Positions 50,594 through 58,967 of a stretch of 64,000 bases of DNA are shown here, in pieces. Made by a program: the position numbers and the translations under genes. Source of the DNA: Hyphomonas chukchiensis (lineage in GTDB: Bacteria; Pseudomonadota; Alphaproteobacteria; Caulobacterales; Hyphomonadaceae). The notes under the pieces are model-generated. The model searched no databases. It was not told where the DNA came from and saw nothing but the letters and a program-made list of their open reading frames with translations. The first letter of the stretch is position 1. Each line of letters begins with the position of its first letter. The stretch spans positions 62,001 through 126,000 of the forward strand of contig NZ_AWFG01000041.1 of assembly GCF_000682695.1 (NCBI RefSeq), read 5' to 3'.

Positions 50594-52036
50594 GTGTGGA
50601 TATCGAAACTTGTGATGCTCGGTTGCGCGGTTTATCTGACAGCCTGCGCGAACCTAAATACAATTGAACGCACAACCCGCCTTCCGGACGGAGCCAAGGC
50701 AGTTCACCTTGATATCCAGCAACGTGTACTGATTATGAATGAACTCGGGCGGTATTGCGCTGAGCCGAGCCCTGATGGCCTTGCCGCCTATGCCGCTGCA
50801 CTGGGCGTAAGCGCGAGCAATCCGGCATCCTCTGCCTTGTCGGCGGCAGGATCAGGTGGAAGCGCTGCGGCGAGTATAGGACTCCGTACACAGTCGATTA
50901 CGTTGATGCGGGATGCCATGTTCCGGGTCTGTGAGGCTTATGCAAACCAGGCCATTGGGGAAGCACACTATGCCACTATGCTCGACCGCAGCCAGAACCT
51001 GACCGCCGTGATCCTCGCCGTCGAACAATTGACGGGCCCGATGTCAGCGAGCCAAGCAGCACTGACAACGACGACAGATGCGACGGCATCAGCGTCGCTT
51101 GTTGCTATCGGTCGCCAGCTTGAGCTGGCGATGAAGCAAGTCGAGTTGGCCAACACGCGGCTTGAGGAAGCGACGGCGCGGCAGACAAAGGTGAATCAGG
51201 AGCTTGAAATCGCAAATGCAGAGCGGGAGGCCAGGCAAGATGCGCGGGACAACGCTGACAAGGCTGCCACTACAGCGCAAATCGCAAAGCTGGACCGCGA
51301 CCTTAAGGCGGCAACCGATCGCAGCGATGCCCTGCAACGCGAGAGCGAATCCCTAGAAAAGACTGTCGAATTGCGTAAGGAGTTTCTGGCCTCCGCGCAG
51401 CAGTCTAAGGAGATAATCGAACAGAAGCAGGAAACGGCCTTTGCGTCTGCAGCGGCAGGAACATCAAGCGGTAGCAAATTCAATGCGCCTGCCGATGCAT
51501 CCAAGCTGTCGGAAAGTGCGAGCATTGCGATAGCTGGGGCCGTCAAGGAGATGGTCGTTGCGGTGCTCGACAAAGACTATCTGATGGAGAGCTGCATTTC
51601 TGTCCTCACCATGGGGGGAGAAAGTGCGCCAGCGGGGGCCAATATTGCTGCTGTTGCAGCGGCGGCGAAGCGCCAAGAAGACAATGATAACTTCCGTAGC
51701 CAGTGCATCAAATTGATTAAGGTCCAGACAGAGCTCAAAATCGCAGAGGACAAACTTGCGGCTACAAAAGCCGCGGTGCAGACTTCCGAAATTCTCAGCA
51801 GACCCGCCCTCGACCCGGTCCTGGATTGCGTCAGTGACGATGGGGTGGGTGTTGATGACAAGAGGCTGCAAGCCATTGTGGATTTGACCAGCGCGGGCAA
51901 GATCAGCGCGAATGTCAAAGCAAGCCTGAAGGGGAGGACAGCCGCGAGCCTGCGCGGATTTCTATCTCAACGTCCGGATGTCCTCAATGCGATGGTCGAT
52001 GTGATCTTGAAAGATAATTCGGTGTGCAGCAATTAG
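50594..52036 (+). CDS. lipoprotein with long coiled coil, function unknown
   Basis: 480 aa from GTG 50594; an ATG at 50615 would lose part of the signal. The N-terminus is a lipoprotein signal with YLTAC, Cys18. After it lies VHLDIQQRVLIMNELGRYCAEPSPDGLAAYAAALGVS-type sequence, a Ser/Ala/Gly-rich segment, then about 120 residues of charged heptad coiled coil (LELAMKQVELANTRLEEATARQ to ESLEKTVELRKEFL), and a C-terminal domain with Cys in DYLMESCISVL, SQCIKLIKV and LDCVSDDGVG. Lower GC than flanking genes. Followed 10 nt later by an 80-aa gene. Not a family I know. Confidence 0.75.
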   Translation: MWISKLVMLGCAVYLTACANLNTIERTTRLPDGAKAVHLDIQQRVLIMNELGRYCAEPSPDGLAAYAAALGVSASNPASSALSAAGSGGSAAASIGLRTQSITLMRDAMFRVCEAYANQAIGEAHYATMLDRSQNLTAVILAVEQLTGPMSASQAALTTTTDATASASLVAIGRQLELAMKQVELANTRLEEATARQTKVNQELEIANAEREARQDARDNADKAATTAQIAKLDRDLKAATDRSDALQRESESLEKTVELRKEFLASAQQSKEIIEQKQETAFASAAAGTSSGSKFNAPADASKLSESASIAIAGAVKEMVVAVLDKDYLMESCISVLTMGGESAPAGANIAAVAAAAKRQEDNDNFRSQCIKLIKVQTELKIAEDKLAATKAAVQTSEILSRPALDPVLDCVSDDGVGVDDKRLQAIVDLTSAGKISANVKASLKGRTAASLRGFLSQRPDVLNAMVDVILKDNSVCSN

Positions 52037-52045
52037 GGTGATCCA

Positions 52046-52288
52046 ATGACCGACGTTACAATCGAGATGTGCAAGAGCCGGGCCGATGCAGAAGAGCGCA
52101 AGGAACAGATCAAGGCAATGGCGCCGGGTATCGGGTTTTCCAGCAGAATCATCGAGGATGTAGTCACGCTGGCAGTTTTCCAGACGCCGACTGCGGCACC
52201 TGGCGGTGTAATCACAAAACTTGCCGACACGACGGCGGCAGCGTTGAATGTGGCGGCTGCCGCAATCCTCATCATCTGGACCGAGTAG
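52046..52288 (+). CDS. 80-aa protein paired with the coiled-coil lipoprotein
   Basis: 80 aa from ATG 52046. The N-terminal half is charged and helical (TIEMCKSRADAEERKEQIKAMAPGIG), the middle reads FSSRIIEDVVTLAVFQTPTAAPG and the end is a short hydrophobic stretch (TAAALNVAAAAILIIWTE). It could be a small surface or membrane-associated protein. Because it begins 10 nt after the lipoprotein stop, the two probably act together. No ribosome site stronger than AGGGTGA is seen. Not recognised. Confidence 0.7.
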   Translation: MTDVTIEMCKSRADAEERKEQIKAMAPGIGFSSRIIEDVVTLAVFQTPTAAPGGVITKLADTTAAALNVAAAAILIIWTE

Positions 52289-52533
52289 ATTCAGAAGTCC
52301 GGCGGCAAAGCCTGGCCGGGGGCACTGGCGGTCCGGAGCGACCGCTAGTTGAGGCATCTGATGTTGCAAAGCAGATCTCGAGAGATGCCGTAGGGGCCGG
52401 TGTCATGTCGGCTGAATGTCCGGATCAGAGGCAGTGCCCCAGTCATCCGCCATGCGAGCAAGCCGTGTGTTTGCTTGGAGGGGCGTGTTAGGGTTTAGTC
52501 TCTGAACGTGGACAGGAAACTGCAGGCAGCTTA
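52289..52533. other. intergenic region before zntB
   Basis: About 245 bp. GC returns to the chromosomal level by about 52310. Short frames without ribosome sites are present on both strands; I see no gene and no terminator with a T-run. Confidence 0.5.
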
Positions 52534-53550
52534 ATGGCAAAACGGACCGAAAAGGGCACGACGCAGACTGAGGCGGGTCCCTTGATGGTGTTCGGGTGCG
52601 TGCTGGACGGTGCGGGGGGATGCCGGACCATTGGCTGGGATGCGGTGCAGGACTGGCAGCCGGCCAATGAGCAGGAAGTGTTGTGGCTGCATCTCGACCG
52701 GACAGCCGAGGGCGCGGCCGAGTGGATGCACAGGGCGCTGCCGGCCTCTGAAGCGACGATCGAGGTGCTGCTGTCGAACGAGACGCGCCCGCGTGTGTTC
52801 CGTGAAGGGGAGGGGCTTGTCTGCGTGCTGCGCGGGGTGAACTTCAACCCGGGCGACGAGCCGGAAGACATGATTGCCATGCAGGTCTGGGCCGAGCGGT
52901 CGCGCGTCGTGACGCTGCGGCGGCGCCGGCTGCAGACACCGCGCGATGTGCTGGCGCACCTTGAGGAGCGCGGCGACGGGCCGAAGACGGCGGGCGACCT
53001 TGTGATGGCGCTGTCAAAGGAGCTGATCGGCAAGATCAACCTGGCCATCACCGACATGAACGAGCGGATCGACGAGCTGGAAGCCGATGCAGCAGACACA
53101 AAGACCGACGAGATGCTGGACGAGATTGGCGGCATCCGGCGGACCTGCCTCGCGTTCAAGCGCTATATCTCGCCCCAGTTCGACGCGCTGCTGGCACTGA
53201 AGCAGGACCCGCCGGACTGGATGTCGCCGGAGAATCGATTGACGGTGCGCGAGATGCTGGACCGGCTGAGCCGCTACCTTGAAGACCTTGACGTTTCCAA
53301 GGAGAGCGCGCTGGTGCTGCAGGACGATCTCAACAACCGGGCCGCTGCCGAGATGAACCGGACCATGTTCGTGTTCTCGATCATCGCGGCGATCTTCCTG
53401 CCGCTCGGTTTCGTAACGGGGCTGCTCGGCATCAATGTCGGCGGCATGCCGGGCGTGAATTCGAGCGGGGCGTTCTGGATCACGGTCGTGATCCTTGCGA
53501 TCATTGTCGGTATCGAGTTCATGCTATTCAAGCTGATGAAATGGTTATGA
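52534..53550 (+). CDS. zntB: ZntB-type zinc transporter (CorA family)
   Basis: 338 aa. A cytosolic N-domain with LLSNETRPRVFREGEGLVCVLRGVN and long helices (TDMNERIDELEADAADTKTDEML, PENRLTVREMLDRLSRYLEDL), then two C-terminal membrane helices with the GxN-type signature LLGINVGGMPG, the ZntB form of the CorA motif (Mg-specific CorA has GMN). It moves Zn2+ across the inner membrane with protons. It is followed 9 nt later by the MscS gene. Confidence 0.92.
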   Translation: MAKRTEKGTTQTEAGPLMVFGCVLDGAGGCRTIGWDAVQDWQPANEQEVLWLHLDRTAEGAAEWMHRALPASEATIEVLLSNETRPRVFREGEGLVCVLRGVNFNPGDEPEDMIAMQVWAERSRVVTLRRRRLQTPRDVLAHLEERGDGPKTAGDLVMALSKELIGKINLAITDMNERIDELEADAADTKTDEMLDEIGGIRRTCLAFKRYISPQFDALLALKQDPPDWMSPENRLTVREMLDRLSRYLEDLDVSKESALVLQDDLNNRAAAEMNRTMFVFSIIAAIFLPLGFVTGLLGINVGGMPGVNSSGAFWITVVILAIIVGIEFMLFKLMKWL

Positions 53551-53559
53551 GGCGGCCCC

Positions 53560-55020
53560 ATGAATCCTGACGATATCGAAATCGATACCGAGGCCGTTGC
53601 CGAGCAGGTGGGCACGCTGTGGGGCCAGCTGCAGGTCTGGTTCGATGACTTCCTCGATCAGGCGCTCTCGGAAGCGACCCTGTGGCAGGCAGGTGTCGTG
53701 GTTCTGGCCGTTGTGCTGGCCTGGCTGATCGCGCGCATTCCCTACAAGCGACTGGTGGAATTCGTCGAGGAGCGCGGCAAGCCGGATGCCATCGGGCGGC
53801 TGTTCCGGTCGATTGCCAGCGTGATGTGGCCGCTGTTCACCGTGATCCTCGTATGGGCTGCGATTGCGGGCTTCGTCGTGGCGGACCTGAACCGGGACGG
53901 TTTGCGCATCGTGGCGAGCCTGCTCATGGCCTGGATCATCATCCGGCTGCTCACGGCCAACATGAAAAAGAGCTTCCTGTCGCGCACGATTGCGATTGTC
54001 GCATGGACGGTGGCGGCGCTTTATATCCTGCGCTGGCTGGGACCGACGGTTTCGGCGCTGAACGATTTCCAGATCCCGATCGGCAAGGGGTCGATCTCGG
54101 CCTGGCGGATCCTGACCAGTTTGGCGATTGCCATCGTCGCGCTCTGGGTGGGACGCGTGGCCGGTGCCACGGCGCAGACGCGGCTGCGGTCGACCAGCAA
54201 GCTGAACCCGTCCATGGCGGGCCTGCTGGGGCAGGTGGCCAACATCCTGCTGATGGTGATCGCGATTGCGATTGCGCTGCAGACCGTGGGTGTGAACCTG
54301 AGCGCGCTGACCATCTTCTCCGGTGCCCTCGGCGTCGGCATCGGTTTCGGCCTTCAGTCGATCTTCTCGAACTTCATATCGGGCGTGATCATCCTGATCG
54401 AGAAATCGGTCAAAGTGGGTGACTTCATCGAGCTGCAGTCGGGCGTCACCGGCCTCGTCAACGAAATCAATATCCGCTCCACGGTCGTCACCACCAATGA
54501 CAATGTCGATATCCTTGTGCCCAACGAGGAGTTCATCAAGGCGCAGGTGATCAACTGGACCCTGCGCGAGGCGCGCCGGCGCACGCATATCAAGTTTGGC
54601 GTGGCCTATGGCAGCGACAAGAACCTGGTGCGCAAGGCGGGCATGGAAGCGGCCGCCGAAGTGCAGTGGACGCTGGAGAACATGGGCCCGCGCATGCCGC
54701 AGGTCTGGCTGACCGGGTTTGGCGACAGCAGCCTGGATTTCGAGCTGGTCGTGTGGCTGACTGAGGAAGCGGTGAAGAAGCCGGCCAAGGTGACGGCCGA
54801 CTATAACTGGGCGATCCATTCGGCGCTCGAACGGCACGGCATCGAGATTCCGTTCCCGCAGCAGGACCTGCACTTCCGGGGCAGCGACGTGTTGCGCGTG
54901 CAGATCACGCCGGAAGGCACGGCCGAGGCGGAAGCGGCGGCTGCTGCCAAGGCAGCGGAGGACGAAGCGGCCGAAGCGGAGGCCGCAAAAGCGGACACTA
55001 AGAAAGCCCCCGAAGAATAA
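53560..55020 (+). CDS. mechanosensitive ion channel (MscS family)
   Basis: 486 aa with several N-terminal membrane helices (WQAGVVVLAVVLAWLI, IASVMWPLFTVILVWAAI, VASLLMAWIIIRLL) before the MscS core: TVGVNLSALTIFSGALGVGIGFGLQS (pore helix), SVKVGDFIELQSGVTGLVNEIN and NDNVDILVPNEEFIKAQVINW. The C-terminus is a long Ala/Glu/Lys-rich tail (AEAEAAAAAKAAEDEAAEAEAAKAD). It relieves osmotic downshock. The extra helices match larger alphaproteobacterial MscS members. A terminator overlaps its stop codon. Confidence 0.93.
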   Translation: MNPDDIEIDTEAVAEQVGTLWGQLQVWFDDFLDQALSEATLWQAGVVVLAVVLAWLIARIPYKRLVEFVEERGKPDAIGRLFRSIASVMWPLFTVILVWAAIAGFVVADLNRDGLRIVASLLMAWIIIRLLTANMKKSFLSRTIAIVAWTVAALYILRWLGPTVSALNDFQIPIGKGSISAWRILTSLAIAIVALWVGRVAGATAQTRLRSTSKLNPSMAGLLGQVANILLMVIAIAIALQTVGVNLSALTIFSGALGVGIGFGLQSIFSNFISGVIILIEKSVKVGDFIELQSGVTGLVNEINIRSTVVTTNDNVDILVPNEEFIKAQVINWTLREARRRTHIKFGVAYGSDKNLVRKAGMEAAAEVQWTLENMGPRMPQVWLTGFGDSSLDFELVVWLTEEAVKKPAKVTADYNWAIHSALERHGIEIPFPQQDLHFRGSDVLRVQITPEGTAEAEAAAAAKAAEDEAAEAEAAKADTKKAPEE

Positions 55021-55039
55021 CTCCGGGGGCTTTCCTGTT
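55003..55039 (+). terminator. rho-independent terminator of the zntB-mscS unit
   Basis: AAAGCCCCCGAAG pairs with CTCCGGGGGCTTT across the stop codon; the 3' side continues CCTGTTT, a modest T-run. The stem includes the last codons of the gene. Confidence 0.7.
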
Positions 55040-55061
55040 TGTCGCGTTTTGCCGACCCGTG

Positions 55062-55595
55062 TCAGCCAGCTATGCGACGCACATAATCATACTGGCTTTT
55101 CTTGGTGTCGCGCTTGCGGGCGGGCTGGAAGGCCACTTTCGCATGCTCGGTGCAATACGGGCCGCAGTCTGATTTGCGTCCACAGAAGGCGAATTTGGGA
55201 TCGGCCGGGTCGCCGATTGGCCATTTGCACATGGAATCCCGCAGCGTGAGGATGGTGGCAGCGCCGCCATCGGCCAGACGCATCGGGGGCAAGGGAGCGC
55301 TCATCGCCGTGCGCTCGACAGCCGGCTTGGCCTCTTCGGCGGCGGGCGCGGTGACGGCCGGCGTTGGCGTCGTGACCGTTCCGTCCGGCATGAGCCTTGG
55401 CTTCGGCCGGGCCAGGCGCGGGGGACGTTTCACCGGGCGTGAAGGTGTCGCGCGGCCGGACAGGCCCAGGCGATGCACCTTGCCGATCACGGCATTGCGC
55501 GTGACGCCGCCCAGCTGTTTCGCAATCTGGGAGGCCGAATGGCCCTCTGCCCAGAGTTTCTTGAGCACATTTACGCGTTCATCGGTCCAAGACAT
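55062..55595 (-). CDS. gcrA: GcrA cell-cycle regulator
   Basis: 177 aa. The N-terminal DNA-binding segment is WTDERVNVLKKLWAEGHSASQIAKQLGGVTRNAVIGKVHRLGLSGRA, characteristic of GcrA, and the C-terminal sigma-factor-binding part has MCKWPIGDPADPKFAFCGRKSDCGPYCTEH with conserved Cys. GcrA acts with sigma-70 at promoters methylated at GANTC by CcrM in Caulobacter and Hyphomonas. The linker between the two parts is Pro/Ala-rich. A DnaA-box-like CTTTCCACA lies upstream at 55740-55748. The gene is strong evidence for the taxonomic placement. Confidence 0.96.
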   Translation of the reverse strand: MSWTDERVNVLKKLWAEGHSASQIAKQLGGVTRNAVIGKVHRLGLSGRATPSRPVKRPPRLARPKPRLMPDGTVTTPTPAVTAPAAEEAKPAVERTAMSAPLPPMRLADGGAATILTLRDSMCKWPIGDPADPKFAFCGRKSDCGPYCTEHAKVAFQPARKRDTKKSQYDYVRRIAG

Positions 55596-55870
55596 GGATT
55601 GAGGTCTCCCAGCTCCAGGATGCGGGCCCGATACGCGGTCCCGTCAGCCCCTATATGTTGTGATAGCAGTTACGCGCCATCTCTCTCAGCACCTAGATAT
55701 CGTATCAGGACCGAAATGAAACACAACATGCAGACTTAGCTTTCCACAGGCTTTCCATATCTTGTGTCATGTGAGTCGCACTTTTGGCAGGCGTGCCCGA
55801 ATTGTGATCAGGGCAAAAAAAGCGGGCCTGCCCCCTCGTTCCGGGGCGCGTTGCATACTAGATAGCGGAC
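55596..55870. promoter_or_regulatory. gcrA / ABC-permease divergent regulatory region
   Basis: 275 bp, AT-rich near 55660-55760. It contains GGAG-like ribosome sites for gcrA, an imperfect DnaA box CTTTCCACA (7 of 9) at 55740, and no clear CtrA TTAA-N7-TTAA site. GC rises again before the ABC permease start. Confidence 0.4.
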
Positions 55871-56746
55871 ATGACAGATATTTCACCAGACGCCACCTCC
55901 GTAAGCCCTGTTTCCACAAGTTCTTCGCGTTCAGAATCCAGTCTCAGGGTGATCCGCCAATATGGCGCGTTCAACGGCCTGGGTCTGTGGACGCTTTACA
56001 AGCGCGAAGTGGGCCGGTTCCTCAAGGTGTGGATGCAGACCGTGTTCGCGCCCGTGGTGACCACGCTCCTGTTCATGACTGTGTTCAAGCTGGCCTTTGG
56101 CGACCGAGGGCGCCTGACCGGCGACTTTGACGGGCTGAACTATAACGACTTCCTGGCGCCGGGCCTTGTTGTCATGGCGATCCTGCAGAACGCCTTCCAG
56201 AATACGAGCTCCAGCCTGGTGCAGGCCAAGTTCAATTCCACGCATGTCGATTTCCTGATGCCGCCCCTGTCGCCGCTTGAGCTGACGGCGGGCTTCCTTG
56301 GCGGGGCCATCACACGCGGCATCATCGTGGCGATGATCTCGGCCATCGGCATCGAGGTCAGCGGCCTCGCGGACATGTCGGTCGTGCATGTCTGGCCGAT
56401 CATCTGGTTCAGCATGACCTCGGCCATCGTGCTCGGCGCGCTGGGCGCCATGGGCGGCATCTGGGCCGACAAGTTCGACCACCTCTCGGCCGTGACCAAC
56501 TTCATCATCGTGCCGCTGACCTTCCTGTCGGGCACGTTCTACGACATCAAGGTGATGCACGAGCCCTTCCTGACACTGGCGCATCTGGATCCGTTCTTCT
56601 ACATGATTGACGGGTTCCGGTATGGGTTCCTGGGCGTGGCAAACAGCTCGATCGTGACCGGCATGTGGGTGACGGGCGGGCTGTCGGTGGTGCTGACGGC
56701 GGGCGTCTGGTGGATGTTCAGGACCGGTTACAAGCTGAAAGCCTGA
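55871..56746 (+). CDS. ABC-2 type transporter permease
   Basis: 291 aa with six hydrophobic segments (for example TVFAPVVTTLLFMTVFKLAF, FLAPGLVVMAILQNAFQN, IIWFSMTSAIVLGALGAMGGIW, FIIVPLTFLSGTFYDI). The layout is that of ABC-2 permeases such as those for O-antigen or drug export. The ATPase partner is not next to it, which is unusual. A lipoprotein gene follows 80 bp later on the same strand. Confidence 0.88.
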   Translation: MTDISPDATSVSPVSTSSSRSESSLRVIRQYGAFNGLGLWTLYKREVGRFLKVWMQTVFAPVVTTLLFMTVFKLAFGDRGRLTGDFDGLNYNDFLAPGLVVMAILQNAFQNTSSSLVQAKFNSTHVDFLMPPLSPLELTAGFLGGAITRGIIVAMISAIGIEVSGLADMSVVHVWPIIWFSMTSAIVLGALGAMGGIWADKFDHLSAVTNFIIVPLTFLSGTFYDIKVMHEPFLTLAHLDPFFYMIDGFRYGFLGVANSSIVTGMWVTGGLSVVLTAGVWWMFRTGYKLKA

Positions 56747-56826
56747 TATTCCCCGATCACGGGAGTCGCGTTGACCCAATGGTTAACGGCCCCCTTAATG
56801 CCCTCCGAAGACACCGGAGGAACGCC

Positions 56827-57423
56827 ATGCGTATCGCAAAACTCGCCGCCGGCACTGTGCTGGCCCTCGCTCTGGCCGGTTGCCAGAACCTGATCCCGCA
56901 GGAGATGAGCGTTGCCGACTATTGCGCCAATCCCGACAAGGCGAAGGAAAATGTCTGCCGCCTGAAAGTCGAGATCGACGGCCAGTCGACGGCGCTTTCC
57001 GAGACCGACATGCGGCTCTCCGAGGCGCGCAGCGTGGCCGACAGCGCAACTGATGCGGCTGCCCGCGCGCAGGCCACGGCTGACGAGGCCAAGGCTGCTG
57101 CCGAAGCGGCCCTGGCCAAGACGGACGAGATGGTCTGCGAGACACGCACAGTCCAGAAAAGTGACACAGGCACCTGCCGGCCGGGCTATACGCTGACCAG
57201 CTGCACCCAGACGCGCTACACGACGCGGGCAGGGGGCCTTTCCTTCCTGCGCGAGATCAATGACGAGAAGTGCCGCTTCAATGACCGCGTGCTGGAGATG
57301 CAGGTCCGCTGCTGCAACACAGCCTCGGCCGCGCCGGCACCTGAAGATGCAACCGTCGACGAGAACATGCCGGAGCCGGAGGCAACGCCCGAGGCACCTG
57401 CTGAATCGCCGCTGGGCTACTAA
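56827..57423 (+). CDS. lipoprotein with Ala-rich coiled coil
   Basis: 198 aa from ATG 56827, with CCGGAGGAACGCC upstream. Signal with lipobox LAGC; then MSVADYCANPDKAKENVCRLK, an Ala-rich coiled coil (ARSVADSATDAAARAQATADEAKAAAEAAL), a Cys-containing part (MVCETRTVQKSDTGTCRPGYTL) and an acidic, Pro-rich C-terminus. Not assigned to a named family; it is likely an envelope lipoprotein like the small Lpp/ Pal-type spacers. Confidence 0.75.
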   Translation: MRIAKLAAGTVLALALAGCQNLIPQEMSVADYCANPDKAKENVCRLKVEIDGQSTALSETDMRLSEARSVADSATDAAARAQATADEAKAAAEAALAKTDEMVCETRTVQKSDTGTCRPGYTLTSCTQTRYTTRAGGLSFLREINDEKCRFNDRVLEMQVRCCNTASAAPAPEDATVDENMPEPEATPEAPAESPLGY

Positions 57424-57656
57424 TGTAGCTCATCGGCGAGCCCGGGGCACACCGGGGGGAAGGAAGTCGTCTGCAGGGATTTGCAGGCGGCTTTTTCGTA
57501 TGCGGTTTGCGAAAGCGGGCAGGGGGCGGTTCGCCACATTTTGGCCCGGAGTCTTAGAAATCGGACAGGTTGGGAACGTGTGGGGCGGGGCGGGCTTGTT
57601 CTTTCACCAGCGCCGGGCACGGCCCGAAACGCCGGGATGTCAAAAGGAGAGACACC

Positions 57657-57998
57657 ATGAAGAAGACATTCGCATTCGCCGCCCTTGCCACACTGATGGG
57701 CGCCCCTGCCTTCGCGGCCGCCGAACCGGCCCTGGCCGAAGTCGACGCAAACGCCGACGGCTTTGTCACCATCGAAGAGCTACAGGCCAATGACCTCGAC
57801 GTCACGGCGGAATCCTTCGCTGACTGGGACGTCAATGGCGACGCCAAACTGTCGGAAGCCGAATTCACGGCTTGGCAGAAGGCCAGCTCCGAAGACTGGG
57901 GCAAGCCGACCATGACCCCGGCGCCGGATGAGGCAACCGCTATTGACGATGCAGATGATGCAGCCGACGCGGCCGATGATCAAATGGAAGAACGCTAA
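57657..57998 (+). CDS. exported EF-hand protein
   Basis: 113 aa from ATG 57657, preceded by AAAAGGAGAGACACC. A Sec signal (KTFAFAALATLMGAPAFAA) precedes two EF-hand loops, DANADGFVTIEE and DVNGDAKLSEAE, so Ca2+ binding in the periplasm is expected. The C-terminus is Asp/Ala-rich (AIDDADDAADAADD). Role unknown; small EF-hand proteins are common in Hyphomonadaceae. Confidence 0.85.
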   Translation: MKKTFAFAALATLMGAPAFAAAEPALAEVDANADGFVTIEELQANDLDVTAESFADWDVNGDAKLSEAEFTAWQKASSEDWGKPTMTPAPDEATAIDDADDAADAADDQMEER

Positions 57999-58038
57999 TA
58001 CGCCTGGAGCGTAATCCCCCTTCCGCTTCAGGATAAGG

Positions 58039-58069
58039 AAAGGCCCCGGCTGATTGTCGGGGCCTTTTT
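58039..58069 (+). terminator. rho-independent terminator after the EF-hand gene
   Basis: AAAGGCCCC pairs with GGGGCCTTT over an 11-nt loop, and TTTTT follows on the plus strand. On the minus strand AAA precedes the stem only weakly. Confidence 0.85.
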
Positions 58070-58127
58070 ATACGCTTCCATTGGGGGCGATTTCGACTCG
58101 ATGGTCGCACGATCCGTCGTCGCGGTT

Positions 58128-58895
58128 TCAGGCTGCGAGTGTGAACCGGTTACGGCCGTGGTTCTTGGCCTCGTAGAGGGCCTTGTCGGCACGGCTGAGT
58201 AGGGTCGATAGCGTGTCGCCGGGCGCAGCGAGCGCGAGGCCGAGACTGACCGTGACGCTGATGCGCTCACCGCGATAATAGAAGCTGGTCGCCTCGGCAC
58301 TTTTGCAGACGGCATCGGCCAGCTGCGCCAGGTGCTCCGCATCCGTTACATTTGTCAGGATGGTGAATTCCTCGCCACCGAGGCGCGAGACCAGCGCTTC
58401 GGCCGGCACGGCGTGCAGCAGGGTCTGCGCAATATGGACCAGCGTTTCGTCGCCGGCCTCGTGGCCATGCTCATCATTGACGCGCTTGAACCAGTCAATG
58501 TCGACCAAGAGCAGCGCGGCCTGTGCAGCGCCTTGACGGGACGTTGCGAGGCGGTGTTCGCCCTCGGTGAGGAAGGCGCGGCGATTGGCCAGGCCTGTCA
58601 GCGGGTCGCTATTGGCGGCCATCTGGGTCTGCAGGTGGAGGCGCAGATATCGCACGTTCTGACGCACACTGTACGTCAGCAGCGAGGCGGCCACGGTGCC
58701 CGTCAGGACAACCGACAGAACCAACGCATGCAGGCGGCCATGCAGATCGAGATCAGCCGTGCTGAGCCAGGCGGCGAGCGCCGACGTGATCAGCGCGCCG
58801 AGCATCCCGAGCACGACAAAGCGGATCTGCTGGGCCCAGAAAATCTGCCTTATGCTGTCTATCACGCTGTTATCCTCGGGTGGGGCAGGGGTCAT
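58128..58895 (-). CDS. membrane GGDEF diguanylate cyclase
   Basis: 255 aa. Two N-terminal helices (FVVLGMLGALITSALAAWL and LVLSVVLTGTVAASLLTY) are followed by a GGDEF domain with DPLTGLANRRAF, LLVDIDWFKRVNDEHGHEAGDE and the active-site SRLGGEEFTIL, so it should make cyclic di-GMP. The I-site RxxD is not evident in the expected place. A second, closely similar gene lies 72 bp downstream on the same strand. Confidence 0.93.
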   Translation of the reverse strand: MTPAPPEDNSVIDSIRQIFWAQQIRFVVLGMLGALITSALAAWLSTADLDLHGRLHALVLSVVLTGTVAASLLTYSVRQNVRYLRLHLQTQMAANSDPLTGLANRRAFLTEGEHRLATSRQGAAQAALLLVDIDWFKRVNDEHGHEAGDETLVHIAQTLLHAVPAEALVSRLGGEEFTILTNVTDAEHLAQLADAVCKSAEATSFYYRGERISVTVSLGLALAAPGDTLSTLLSRADKALYEAKNHGRNRFTLAA

Positions 58896-58967
58896 GATAG
58901 ACTTTATACGTTAATATAATTTATGAGACCTCAGCCCGATCGGTGAAATTTGCGGCAAACATGGGGC

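Noticed and set aside
53545-54873. 442-codon minus-strand frame
   Set aside because: Antisense to the MscS channel; rich in Arg, Gln and His without a domain.
55740-55748. DnaA box upstream of gcrA
   Set aside because: CTTTCCACA matches only 7 of 9 positions of the consensus; one weak match is not enough to call a site, although DnaA control of gcrA is known in Caulobacter.
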